In this document: piece by piece, positions 24,201 through 35,227 of the stretch
Layout: each line of letters opens with the position of its first letter
Position numbering within the stretch: position 1 is the stretch's first letter
Source: Moniliella sp. 'wahieum'
Taxonomy: Eukaryota; Basidiomycota; Moniliellomycetes; Moniliellales; Moniliellaceae
Assembly: GCA_003971905.1 (NCBI GenBank)
Contig: RSEE01000100.1
Span: forward strand, 176,050 to 240,049
DNA length: 64,000 nucleotides
Direction of reading: 5' to 3'
The notes under the pieces: model-generated
Told to the model about the DNA's origin: nothing
The model's input: only the letters and a program-made list of their open reading frames with translations
Databases searched by the model: none
Program-made: the position numbers and the translations under genes

Positions 24201-26255
24201 AGGAGACAATGCACAAAAGGCACGGTACATTTGCGTGATTGCGTAGGTACCAAAGAACGTCAGAAGCCAAAAGAGGGCCCATGCCTCACCCTTTACGCGC
24301 AGATGAGATAGGAAGTACAGCACAACTAGGGGACAGAAGAGTCAGTATAAACATGGATAAATGGATCAGACATGAAGTTAATCAACGTACTGCAAAAGGG
24401 GGTAATGAGCAGGAAGATGTGAGGGATATCGGCGATGGCACGGGCAATGACGGTTGCAGAGGGTCGAGCAAACCCAAATCGTTTGTGGCGGTCGAGAATG
24501 GTGCGACCGTTGACAGCAATCCAAACTTCGGAGAGCATTGACCATCCGACAAAGACCGAGGAGAAGGAAAGGATACCTGCAGCAAGGAACGCTCCCTCCG
24601 AATCGTTTTTGGCATTCCAAAAGAGTGATCCAATATAAAGCGGCACGATCGTAGCGGTGATAAGCTGGATGACATCCCACCGGTTGGCCCACTTCAGCAG
24701 CAACTCACGGCGCATGACCGCGTCAACTTGCTTCCAAAAAGGCACAGTAAAGTTGCTGGCCTTGCGCACCCCGTTGTTCTTCTCGCTACGCACATGTTTC
24801 TTGAGTCCATCCGCTTCTTGCATTTGTCCTGCTGTAATCGCACCGAGGTAGTCCGCATGCTGAGCTTGGAGCTGGGCATAGAGTGGGCTAGCAATCCAAG
24901 CAGCCTCACGCGATGCTGAATCCTGCGGCGCGCGTCCTTCAAACCCTTCCCGCACTACCATCTGCTGCGGATCCGTGACGGCAGTGACAAAGTCGCACGT
25001 AGTTTGGCGTGGACCGGCGTAGTAGCCCAAGTCAACAAAGTATTGGCGCACTTGGTCGCGGGGGCCGTAGTAAATAACGCGTCCTTGGTCCATGACAGCA
25101 ACCATGTCAAACTGGACAAGGATACTTTCACTAACCTGATACAAGGTGACAAGGAGAGTACGCTGCGATACATCTGCAATCAAGCGAAGCGAACGGGCAT
25201 AGTCTAGCGCCGTGGAGGCATCCAGGCCACGGGTGGTGTTGTCGTTGGCTTGAACCGCAGCACGGGTGGCCATCGACTCGGCGATGGTCACTCGCTTCCG
25301 TTCACCCCCAGAAACACCACGCACCGTCTCATTCCCAACGATGGTGTCTCGAACGTGGGGCATACCGAACATATCCAGGTAGACGTTGACCAGTTGTTCG
25401 ATAAACTCTTCCCGCGTCTGGCCCCCACGGGTGGTAGACCGGGGCACCTTGGACCGCAGAGCGAACCGAAGCGTCTCGGCTACGGAAAGTTTAGCAAAGT
25501 GATCATCCTCTTCACCCAGAAAAACGACCTATGTTACCAGAATGGCTGTCAGTACACTGTCACAACAACCCCTCGCGAAGCCAAAAGAGAAAAGATAGGA
25601 GGCCGACGTACCTCGCCACGGAATTTGGTCTGAATCTCCTCGGAGGAGAGGCCACCGTAAGTGATATCGCCACCCGGAGTGACCGAAGGATCAAGCGAAG
25701 AAGTGATGGCTTTGAGGAAAGTAGTACATCCGGATCCAGGGCTGCCGAGCACGAGAAGCATCTGTCCCGCACGGAGCAGGCCAGTGGTGGGGTGGATGAT
25801 GTGAACTAGGTCCTTCCCGCCAGGTGTGAACTTGCGGAGGGGAGGTATGAGGGTCGATAGAATGTTCCAAGGATCACGCCAGACCGTGTTCCCGATCGCG
25901 ATGGGCGTCGTCTTGACTAACACACCCCCAGCAACAGCCTTAGCGGGGGCGATACGCTCAGGTTGGTCCACGCCACGCCCAAAGGCTTGGTGTCGGTGGG
26001 GGACTGATGGCTCTTGGCCAACAGAAATTTGCGAAGGTTGAAGCCGTCCTCATTGTCGTTCTCGTCTCCCAATTCAACAGCGTCAGGGTTTGAGCCTGCA
26101 TGGGAGAGAGTTTGAGCAAGGCTGCGTGCCTCCTGCTCGGCCTCCACTTGCTCAAGATGAAGGCGTGCCTGAGGAATATCCACTGCGTGAGCAGCGGCTT
26201 CGCCCCATGTGCCGTCGACGGCACTTACAGTACGCTCAAGCGCCTTTTCACCCAT
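21296..26255 (-). CDS. Full-size PDR/ABCG-type ABC transporter (NBD-TMD-NBD-TMD)
   Basis: Plasma-membrane ATP-driven exporter of the pleiotropic drug resistance group. It starts at 26255 ([15 protein letters not shown]). An N-terminal acidic region leads to [23 protein letters not shown]1 has the degenerate fungal Walker [11 protein letters not shown] near 25740, signature [13 protein letters not shown] near 25300, and [12 protein letters not shown] near 25230 (most relatives read CWDNATRGLD). TMD1 spans about 24700-23870. NBD2 has a canonical Walker [13 protein letters not shown] near 23335, ISIGVELA-type signature near 23020 disrupted by a frame change, and DEPTSGLDS near 22950 with TIHQPS. 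TMD2 follows, with the Cys-rich extracellular loop (CGQYA...NATDLCDYC) near 21550 and FGVLICFV near 21410. Asymmetric NBDs are normal for this group. Many introns or single-base indels interrupt it. Substrate unknown. The C-terminal end is approximate. Confidence 0.92.
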
Positions 26256-29200
26256 TGTGCGTGCTCAATAGATGTGGAACTCCGTAGGAACCGCAATTTA
26301 GGATGAAAGCTTGGGCTTGGCTGAAGGCGCTCAGCCTGGTGGTTTAAGGCAGCGATAAGCGAGAGGGCTTTTCCTGGACGGTATTCTTCAGCATCGGACC
26401 GATACTTATATACCTCGCCTCAATTGGCCTTGATCCTGCGCGAAAAGAAATCGCACACTCAGTGGGCCACAAGTCTGGATATAGCGGGTGTAGGCAAGGA
26501 GTTATCGCCGATCGCGCCGGTCGACCGTTCGACCCGCCCGGGATGTGCAGGCGTTAGTATGAAGAAGGGTTCAGCCTGGGCGTTCAGGCTGAGTCCAGGT
26601 GTGATGCAATGGAAATATTACGTCGCCACTACTCTTGTCCTTCAGCGCTTCGCCTTGCCATCAATGATCATCGATTCTCGATCATGCACATGTGCACCTA
26701 TCGATCATTGACGTTTTTTAATATGTTACACGTGAAACCCGTCAAACATTGGGCGTTGCACTGACATGTAACAGGCAATCTTCTCCCGCCGGCATCGGCT
26801 AGCACTCGGCCTCGGCCTGAAAGGACGCGGACCTCGAACCGCCTGACGCGTTACCTCGGCGGTTTCTGCCATGTCTTAGATGCATTGGTTCTCCGGATGC
26901 CGCCGTACGCTGCACGGGTGCCCCCCCCCAGGGCTTAGTCAGGCTCAATCCCGGCTCCTGGAACACGGCGATTGCGGACTGTTACAACCGCTCCCCCTCG
27001 GTGTTTAGCAGGCGTTGCAGGCGAAGCTGGGGCCTCTGGCCCCGCTTGCAAAACTTTTCACAGGAGAGGCGCTGTCGATGATAGCATTGTCAAGACATTC
27101 CACCCATCCACCATGGGAAAACGAAAACATGCTGTGACCATGACATGTGACGGTGAGGCGCCCCTACCGTCTCCTGCCGATGAATGATTAATGAAATTCG
27201 ACAAGCGATAATCGATAACACGTCACGCGTCAGATCTCAGAAGGCGCCTTCGACGTCCAGCGCGCTCAGCCTGTGAGGCTGAGTACTCCAGCTGAGTGCA
27301 CCCAGAGTGTGGGTTTCGATCCGCTACTGAGTGTACTGGAGTCTCAGTACGGAGTTACTGAGCCTTCACTGACAGCGCGTGGCCACTTGTGATATACGCA
27401 ACTGGGACCTGTTACATAGTGACAACTACCACAACAGAGAGAGGCCATGATGGTGGCGACAGCAGCAGATCAGGGCCCTTTTTTGGCTCCACCATTTCCC
27501 CCCCAAATCGGATCTTGTGTGGGCGAGTACACGGGTGGACGTGGTGGATACATGAGTGCGGGTGAGCGCCGCGGTGATGCATCCAAGAAGCGTGCACTTA
27601 TTCGACTTCTCGATGGTTGTAACATGATCATGTGGGCGTTAAATTTTGGTCGTACAGTGCCTTCCCGTCTCCACACGCCATGCTTCACACATAGCGGCAC
27701 CAAAAGGGGGGGGGGGCACGTAAGTTGAGCGCTCGTTGAGCGCAGAGCGCCTCTTCTGAGAAAGGCCTGATAAACTATTTCACATTTTTCTCACGACAAA
27801 ATGCATATCCATACTTGAAGCGTGAGCGCTTGAGCAGCCCACATGCAGCTTTCCTTCCCTGGTGGGATATGTCTCATCGTGTACCACACTTTCGGGGACG
27901 CATATATGGCCTTCCTTGTCCCCGAACTCCTTGAGCCCTTCGACCTGTGGTCCACCAGGGCCCTCCGTTCCTCTCCTGCGGGTGTGGCATGCACATGTGA
28001 AGCTTGAAGCTTGAAGAGGCCTGAAACTCGAAGGATCACCGGCACCGGTCACCTGAGGCGTAATTAATGATTGTCGCAGCCACACCGGTCACCCGAGATC
28101 ATCGATCAAGCTGAGTTTTGTCAAGCACACAACAAACCAGAACTGCAATGGCATGCAACACTACTGTGGGCGTTCAGTGTTATGGAGAAGGGCTCATTCG
28201 TACCCACGCGCTACCTCCGGTTTGGAAGAGAGTAGCGGCGTCGGAGGGTCCTGACCTACTGGCGGATCCGCTGACTTCTTAAACGGTTTTGACACCGCAG
28301 TACTCCGCGGATGAGCCGGTCGGTTTTGGCCGTTTAATAACCCCGTTTCTTAATGCGTAAACGTTAAACCCTGGAAATGACATGACTAGTGACTGCGCAC
28401 ATTATGTGGTGTGCAGGACTATGGTGGAACGGTGGAAGATGTATAATGATCGAGATCAAGCAATTGCCTCTTAAGGACTTGGTCCTCTTTCCAGAAATGA
28501 CTGGGATGACTCGATGGCCGCGGAGATTCTGTGACCTTACACGTTGACCTATATGATGGTCATGCATCACTGCTGACCGAGGTGGAAGTGACCTCGTGTG
28601 TGAATCACACTTTTTTTTCGACGTGTGGCGTTTTCGACTCCATGATAACTTCTGGATTCGCCACCGCCTTCGGATGTCCATGGACCACCATCTCCATTTG
28701 CTCTGCTCTTGAGCTCCTCCTGATGGACGTTAATAGATGCTGGACCCTTGGTTACACGGTTACTTGCATTACATGTTACACGTTACATGATCGATCCGGC
28801 ACCTGCTTGGTCAGGCGCCTGACTGGTGGTCCTATGATTCCCTCCTCTCCTTCTTTCCTCTACCTGGTCAGGCTTATAGTAGTCCACTGGGCATACCACT
28901 GTCCGTATCAAGCTGCATTTGAATCACCATGGCACTCAGTGCTGCTGTCCCAAGATTTTGTGATAACTCGAGGATCAGACTGCTAGAGAGTGCGACTTAG
29001 GAAGAGATATTCCTACCGGCTCCAGCGTGAAATCTGGGAAGAAGAATGCGCCACAAGGACCCCCCATTTGGGCCACCGGCGCCACTACACCAGTGTGGCA
29101 CCCCAGAGACTGGCTGCGAGATGTCTGAGCCAATAATAGAGACTAGTATTAGTCCGTGGGGTCTCTATGAGACTCAAGTTAGGGCGAAGCGCAAAGCCCC

Positions 29201-29767
29201 GGGACATGTGATACATGTAATGTACAGCGACTGTTCATTAACATTGGCGCGGAGTTTACCGTAGTAAGGCTGCGGTAAACAAACGCTGAGTTATAACCTA
29301 GCCTGCTCAGCGCTGAGTATAGAAGCGCTGAGCCGCGCTCAAAACGCCATGTCGGCCACCCTGGGATCATCGAGATCATCCTCTACAAATCATGACCACC
29401 CCCCCCAGCCAGATTGCAGTCGAGGCGGCAGCCATCTTGTTGATGAGTAAAACGTGGCTCATCGATCATCGGGCTCGTCGAGCTAGATCGACGGGCTGGC
29501 GTGTGCCGCTTGTTGACGCCAAGCCCCCGTTTAGGAAACCAGAGAAATCGCCAGCAGGTCAGGACACTGTTAGGACGACCTTCTTCGGCGCAATAAACCA
29601 CAGCTCCATGTATACGGGACTCGGAGCTCAGATCGGACCGAAGCCATGGTGATCCTCTCGATCGCGTGTATCCATACCTTTCTGTGCCCCTCAACCCTCA
29701 ACCCACGCCTCAGGCCTCATGGTCTCATCCTTATCCTCCTCATCCTCCGCCTCCACATGCCCTTTCA
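26256..29767. other. Gene-poor 3.5-kb region
   Basis: No family-recognisable coding region. It carries repeated intergenic words: CTCAGCCTG/CAGGCTGAG near 26325, 26580, 27270 and 44770; AGCGCTGAG near 29305-29330; heptad arrays at 27999-28012, 28097-28110, 28771-28791 and 29460-29473; GATCATCGAT words near 26665. Reading frames up to 150 codons exist (28531-28986) but have irregular composition and no conserved motif. It could be ABC-transporter promoter DNA, a decayed element, or host a non-coding RNA. I see no transposase or reverse transcriptase. Confidence 0.55.
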
Positions 29768-32018
29768 CTAGGCGCGGAGCTTCCGCATCCTCCAGCTCCT
29801 ACGCTCCCACACTGTCCACGGCCCGCACACGACGCGAATCCGCCTATGGAGGCACAGCCACCTGAACCACATGAGCCTGCACCCACCCACCACACCACCA
29901 CAGGTCCCAGCTACGCACCCTCCAGGACATCGCTGTCCACGGCTGCGCACGCAGGGTTGCCTGCATACATGCCCGAAGCTGATCCGGCCGTGATCCACGG
30001 GTCGGGGCGGTAGGGAGCAGCATACGGTACGTACGCAGGATAGATACCCCAGGCCAACGAGCTGGTCTCCGTTTCGCCCCCCATATGTTCCCGTTTCTCA
30101 TCCGATGCCGGGACGAAAAAGCAAGCCTCGTTGTGCCGGCGCCGTTTTGTTGCCTCAGCCTGGGAGAGGAGACGGAGGCGCCTTACGGTTTCTTGTTGTT
30201 GTACAATCGCTTCATTCCCCTCGGTCGGGATGGCATTGTGGGCCGAAATGTGGGGAAAGTGTTTGGGCCGGCTGGGGTGGGTGGCGAGGTGGGCATGGAG
30301 CGCATCTGAGTTGCTTTGTGTGAGAGGCTGTCGAGGACGAAAACAAGAGGGCTGGAGAGATGCGGTTGGTCTGGCCTTCCCGTACAGCTTCGCAGTACCA
30401 ACAGGTACACTCTGAGTACGGCTGACCATTGGTCAACTTGGTGTATCGCTTGGCGGTGAGCTCAAATCCATCGCTCAACCTACCCGAGGCGACCTTGTCG
30501 TCATGGTTGATCATTCGCTTCATATGGTGCTTCGTGTAGCAGTAGTACCGTTCCGGCGAGAGTTGGTGGGTGTGCCAGGCCAAGTCAACGTCGAGCGTAG
30601 GCACCGCAAGATCCCCCGGATACTGTTTGATAATATTAAGAAAGTGGTGTACTTGTTGATCAATCGGGCAATCGTTTGATCCAGTGCAAATGAGTGCAGC
30701 CAATCAATCTCGTCCATCTTCCGGACAAATGTACCTTGTCGTAGCACAGCCCCGACCAAGTCCAGACCAAACGGCGACGAGTTTTCCCAATAGCGCGACA
30801 TCATTGATCGAATACTGACGCGTCGTACTTTGGCAGTAGCCCGGGTGACGGGTTGACATTGTCCTACAGCTCGTAGAACCGCTCGGTCCGAGCAGCCCGC
30901 CTGGATCACATCACGCACGATGGCCATGGTAATGTGTGGATAAATGCTGAGATCGAGCTTCTGAGTGAGCGGGGCTCTGACCCCGTACTTCAAAAAGTTG
31001 CTCCCATAGGACTGGAGCATGATTCTTCGGCCGGTGCCTGGAATACGGCCATCAACGCAAAGATGGTTCCCGGCATCGCCTCGTCCCACGACTTGAGCTC
31101 GCAAAGTCGGCGCGAAACTTTTCCACACGCAGGTCATCGTGGGTGATACAAGAGCCACAGGAAGTGCAGTGGGTTACCATGTTGTAATCGGTAAAGCCGC
31201 GAGTGGCGTGGAACCAAGGTTTGTCCAAGTCGCCCAGTCGCCCCCGGTCGCCCACGGTACCTCTTGCTCATTCTTGCAGCGTGGACACTTGATTTTCTTA
31301 CCGGCCTTGTCTTCCTGGTTGCGCCAGGTACATCCTGTGGCCCGTTCAAATGCTTCGGCCGCCTCGGCAGGAGGGAGATAATCAAGCGAATCGTTGATGC
31401 AGGCATCAATCAGTGCCCAAGGGAAGCCTGCTTTCCACACCTGCATGTGCCCCGTACGAAGGCAATCTTCAAGATAGATGACGGGATTAAGGCAAAACGC
31501 ATGCCAGACCATTAGTACATCGAGTGGAGGGAGATTCTGGGTGTTCCACAGCGGCGAGGCCGACGGCGAGGGGGTGGTATTCATGGCCTTTTCCATGTCA
31601 GTGGCCGACTCCACCATCTCCACCGTGAGGACCGTGCATGAGGAGGGTAAGCAAGCATTCCAAAACCGCTCAAACCGATCTGCCGCTCGCGCCACGTACA
31701 CCGCCCAGCGCTTTTCTCGCATCAACGCCAAGCCTCTGTTTCGATCGTCCTGACTCCTAAACTGAAATAGCACGTCCTCATCGCGCAGCCCAAACAGACC
31801 ATCCACATGGGCAATCGAGTCTCGCAGATCGGCAAAGACAGCGAGCAGGCGTAAATGGGCAACGCATTCGTCTGCTGTGATGGTCTGTGTGGTGTCGTTG
31901 GGGGCGATGCGGGGGAACGTGCGGAGAGGTAATGGTAAGCTGTAGGGCGGCGGAGGGTCGTCGGGAACTGGGGCGAGGGCGGGGGCCCCTTCTCGGTTTT
32001 GGAGGAGGTGGCAGTCAT
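29768..32018 (-). CDS. DUF1399 / glycine-rich-domain protein, copy A
   Basis: Fungal member of the DUF1399 (GRDP-like) family; biochemical role unknown. It starts at 32018 (MTATSSKTEKG). Family landmarks are DECVAHLRLLAVFADLRDSI near 31850, FGLRDEDVLFQF near 31770, VLMVWHAFCLNPVIYLEDC near 31500, SLDYLPPAEAAEAFERATG near 31380, CPRCKNEQEVPW near 31275 (CxxC pair), then VSIRSMMSRYWENSSPFGLD near 30800. The hallmark DVDLAWHTHQL is near 30590, with TNGQPYSECTCWYCE near 30420. The tail has AWGIYPAYVPYAAPYRPDP near 30030. It is nearly identical in protein order to copy B (45293-47559, opposite strand). The C-terminal limit is uncertain: the sequence continues into Cys/Gly words (CVAGTCGGVVGGC) but lacks the long Gly run seen in copy B. 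Single-base frame changes occur near 31950, 31175, 30670 and 30310. Confidence 0.88.
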
Positions 32019-33600
32019 AAGAGCGGTGAGGCTACTCGGCGTTAGTGCGATGGGGCAAGTGCTAGGCGGGAGTGCGGTCGAAGGGGTTGAAAGGAGGGGG
32101 GGAGAGGGCTCAGTCGACGGGAGATGAGTAACTGAGTCCCAAGTCAAGAGAGAGGGGACAATGGTTGATGGCAAGGTAAAGAGAGGTGAGCAAGAGAGAC
32201 CTCAGGTATGCCCCAACAAAGAGTGAGGTCACTGCTGAGAGATTGATAGGAGTGGCCGATGGTTTGGCCGGAGGTTCTTGCATCGCGGTACTCAGTGCAT
32301 CCGCAGTTGCGGAGGAAAGCCACCTGGATGCCATCGGCACGGGAAAAGGATACAGGCCCAGTGCCCCTGCTTGGCAGGCACACTGGTCCTCTGCATCGCA
32401 TCTCAGATCTCCACAATCTCACTTTGACACGCCCACATTTTCCGCAGCCGAGCATAGGAGTGTGGTGCTGTGGCTGCTAGCCGTATCCACATCGGGTCTA
32501 CCACCGGCAGATAAAGTACCGATGTTCAAATGTCGTAACTGGGAAGCGCTGGGGCAGCTGATGAAGTGACATCGCACACGCTCACGCCCATTGCCACCGC
32601 CCCCCACTGTCTCCGCAGCCGACACGGAGGCATCCTGTGCTGGCGACGTTTACTAGTACACACAAGTGACGCGTTACGCATTACGGAGCGCAATTACTAA
32701 GCCTATCCCATGGGGTACCTACTCTGTTAACCTTGTGTAGCTAACTCTACTACGTACGTACTGACTCAACCCAAGCACTAATAAACAGGGTTCTTAGATT
32801 TTCCACGCTACGCCCAGCTGCGCCTTTGTGATGCAATGCAAGTGAATGGAGTTGTCGCCGGTCTAGCTGGGCTACGTGAAGGTTTGGCCTCCCGGGCAAG
32901 CTGTCGGATCAGTTGATCACCCAGCTCGAGCAGTGTTCCATTTTTGTGGATGGGAACATGAACGGTGAGGCCGAAGGAGGAGAGGGGGCGTGGGTAAGCG
33001 GAAAGCGAAGCCTGAGAAGAATGAACAAAATCAGGGGATGGTAGTACAGAGAAGAACGCGCCGAGGCGGGGGGTGGGGGTGGGAGCACATCGGTTGGTTC
33101 GCGCGTGCCGCTGCCCCCCCCCCGACTCTGGGCACACGACGAGAAAAGCCCAGGCAAGTCGTCCGAGGCTCGTCGTTCGAGGATGGTAAGGGGGCAGGAA
33201 GACGTAGCCACTTGGCCCAGGGAGGGGAGAATCCGGTCTGGGTAGGTGCAAGGTGCACGCGTCACGCCAAGGACGGGCTGCGGAGCAAGCCGACTGGCCC
33301 GCTGCGAACGAAAAGACGGGATTGCCCGGATACAGTGGGAAGAGAACAGGGAAAATGGAAGGGGTAGTGACCGAGAGCCGGAGGGGGGTCATGAGGAAAC
33401 GAAATGGGGAAGGGTGAGATCTGAGAGTCCTGAGAGAGTGAGAGGCAATCTTGGACCAGAGCATCTGCCGAGAAGACCAACACGGGCAAATGAGAAGCCC
33501 GATCGATCGGTGTGGAGAGAGCGGTCGAGGTGAAGGTGGATGGTGATGGGTCGGGAGGTGAGCTAGCGTTGATCAAGGCAGAGGTCCAGAGAGATGGCAG
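32019..33600. other. Region between DUF1399 copy A and MO25
   Basis: Mostly intergenic. It contains purine-rich DNA (CT-rich on the minus strand), a 7-bp-period array ACGCGTT, ACGCATT at 32669-32685, and a weak candidate gene on the minus strand at 32808-33464 that is listed separately. Confidence 0.5.
32808..33464 (-). CDS. Possible small unrecognised protein gene
   Basis: An ATG at 33464 opens MLWSKIASHSLRTLRSH, an Arg/Ser-rich start that could be a mitochondrial presequence. The 3' part VHVPIHKNGTLLELGDQLIR (about 32965) looks like real protein, and an adjacent frame continues plausibly with RRQLHSLALHHKG. The middle is C/T-rich and may be intron or leader. No family recognised. It may instead be 3' flank of MO25. 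Confidence 0.22.
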   Translation of the reverse strand: MLWSKIASHSLRTLRSHPSPFRFLMTPLRLSVTTPSIFPVLFPLYPGNPVFSFAAGQSACSAARPWRDACTLHLPRPDSPLPGPSGYVFLPPYHPRTTSLGRLAWAFLVVCPESGGGQRHARTNRCAPTPTPRLGAFFSVLPSPDFVHSSQASLSAYPRPLSSFGLTVHVPIHKNGTLLELGDQLIRQLAREAKPSRSPARPATTPFTCIASQRRSWA

Positions 33601-34875
33601 CTACCCTGCCCGCGCGTGGGCGTGGGCGTGAGCATGGGCATGGGCACCAGGGTCGGAGGTGTGAGGGCTGGCAGTGTGGCCGGTCTGCTGAATGATCTGG
33701 ATGACGTACTGTTTCTCGTCGGCAAACTGCTCATCGTCACGCTCGTTGTGGAAATCAGAGAGGAACGTCACTAGTCGATCGCGGTTGCGGCGCAAGATGT
33801 GTTCCACGGCCGGAGGCTTGCGCGGGTTGGCGACAAAGACTTTGAACACATGAAACGCCTCGAACTGAATGTTCTTCGACCGGTCCTTGAGCAGGTTCAT
33901 CATCAGCTTCAGATTCTGCTCATTGCCAATGTACCGCGTCATGACCGAGAAGTTGGTCTTGTCCAAAGGATCTCGCCGAGGAGCTTGAGCGACTGTCGCT
34001 TCGTCACATAGTTGCTGCTGTTGAGCAAGCCAGTGTACATGGCGATAAAGCGATCGTAATCCCCTTCGAGAAAGGCGGCCACCATGGGCTTGTGCCTGGT
34101 GAGCAGGTCCTTGAAAGCACTAAACGCATCGCACGATACGCCAAACGAGGTTTTTTCAATGTAATCGGGGAATGTGTAGAAACTGGAGGGTGGGGGGAAG
34201 GAGGAAGGGGCAAGCAAGGTCAGCTTGTCTTTGCAACAGTCTCGGCACTTAGGGGAGGCAACGTACTTTTCCGAGTAAAGGAGGATCTTGGCGATCGACT
34301 CGTGCCGGATCATCTCCCTGAGGATCATGCCTGTATTGAGAGCAGTGTCGGGGTGGGAGTAGCCACGAAGTGCGAGGAAGATGATGTTGGGCTTTTGGGT
34401 AATGTACTCGACAGTGGGAAGGCGAGAACCGATCTGGCGGCGCAGCAACGCCGAGAAAATCTGGACCACATCCTTGCGAGCCTCAAACTCGAGACGCCAA
34501 GAATGGTGATGAGGACACTGAGTGTATCGTGGGTGTACATCTCCTGGGCCAGTTGGGCCACCATTTCGGGCTGGGGATCACCGCCCTCGCTGCTGCCCCT
34601 GCCATGCCGGCCGGGATCTCGTCGCCCTGGAGCAAGGCCTTGATGTGAATCAGGGTGCGGGAGACGTCCTCTTCGAGGGCTTTCTGGCGGGAGGGAACAG
34701 TGGGGAGGGGCGCGGGGGGGCGCTGTTGGCGGCCGGGTTGGAGGAGACGACGGCGGTCGTGCCGGGGGCGCCACCGGGGGGCGGGGGCGGCGGCATCGAG
34801 CTTGGCGAGTGTGTCGTGGAGGTGGCGGACGATGTCGGCGGGGGTGCGCTGGCGGGAGCGGAAGATGAAGTTCAT
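33601..34875 (-). CDS. MO25: MO25/CAB39 scaffold protein
   Basis: MO25 (yeast Hym1, fission yeast Pmo25) is an armadillo-like scaffold. It activates germinal-centre kinases in the MOR/RAM pathway controlling polarity and cell separation. It starts at 34875 with [19 protein letters not shown], the family N-terminus. Landmarks: [19 protein letters not shown] near 34560, [20 protein letters not shown] near 34470, [20 protein letters not shown] near 34360, a likely intron near 34200-34260, [20 protein letters not shown] near 34150, and [15 protein letters not shown] near 34000. The final helices include [17 protein letters not shown] near 33860. The stop at 33601 follows an unusual [12 protein letters not shown] tail. 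A low-complexity Pro/Arg insertion lies at 34740-34700. Frame changes occur near 34505 and 33965. Confidence 0.95.
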
Positions 34876-35227
34876 GGGGGGCAGGCGGGGGCGGGGGCGG
34901 GTGGGCGGGGGGGGAGGGGTAGATGTGCGGAGAGGAGACCAGGGCTGGGAGTGCTTGAAGCTTGACGCCGGCTGAACACAGGGTGGCTGTGTTCTCCACC
35001 CCTCAACCAAACCACGCCAACCACAGCAACACCCGCCAACACCGCCAACACCCTCCCTCCACACGCGACCCTGCTTACCTAACCCTGAACATTTCAGCCT
35101 GCTCTTCTTCTTCAGCCCGAGCGCTGATCTCACCGATGACGCAGCCGAGGGTTGACGTTGACCCGCTTACCCGCCGCGTCTTTTTTCTTCGCTGCCTTCC
35201 GCCCGTCACGCAGTGCCGGTGGGAGCC
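34876..35227. promoter_or_regulatory. Divergent promoter MO25/MRM2
   Basis: 352 bp between divergent starts. One GCTTGAAGCTTGA word (34951-34963) and C-rich stretches are present; otherwise nothing distinctive. Confidence 0.4.

Noticed and set aside
28304-28311. TCCGCGGA, identical to the yeast Pdr1/Pdr3 response element, upstream of the PDR transporter
   Set aside because: Single copy 2 kb from the start, and Pdr1/Pdr3 are not expected to be conserved in basidiomycetes; likely chance.
28531-28986. 151-codon open frame in the gene-poor region
   Set aside because: Cys/Thr-rich chance-like translation, no motif, and it reads through ATG/ACATG heptad words.
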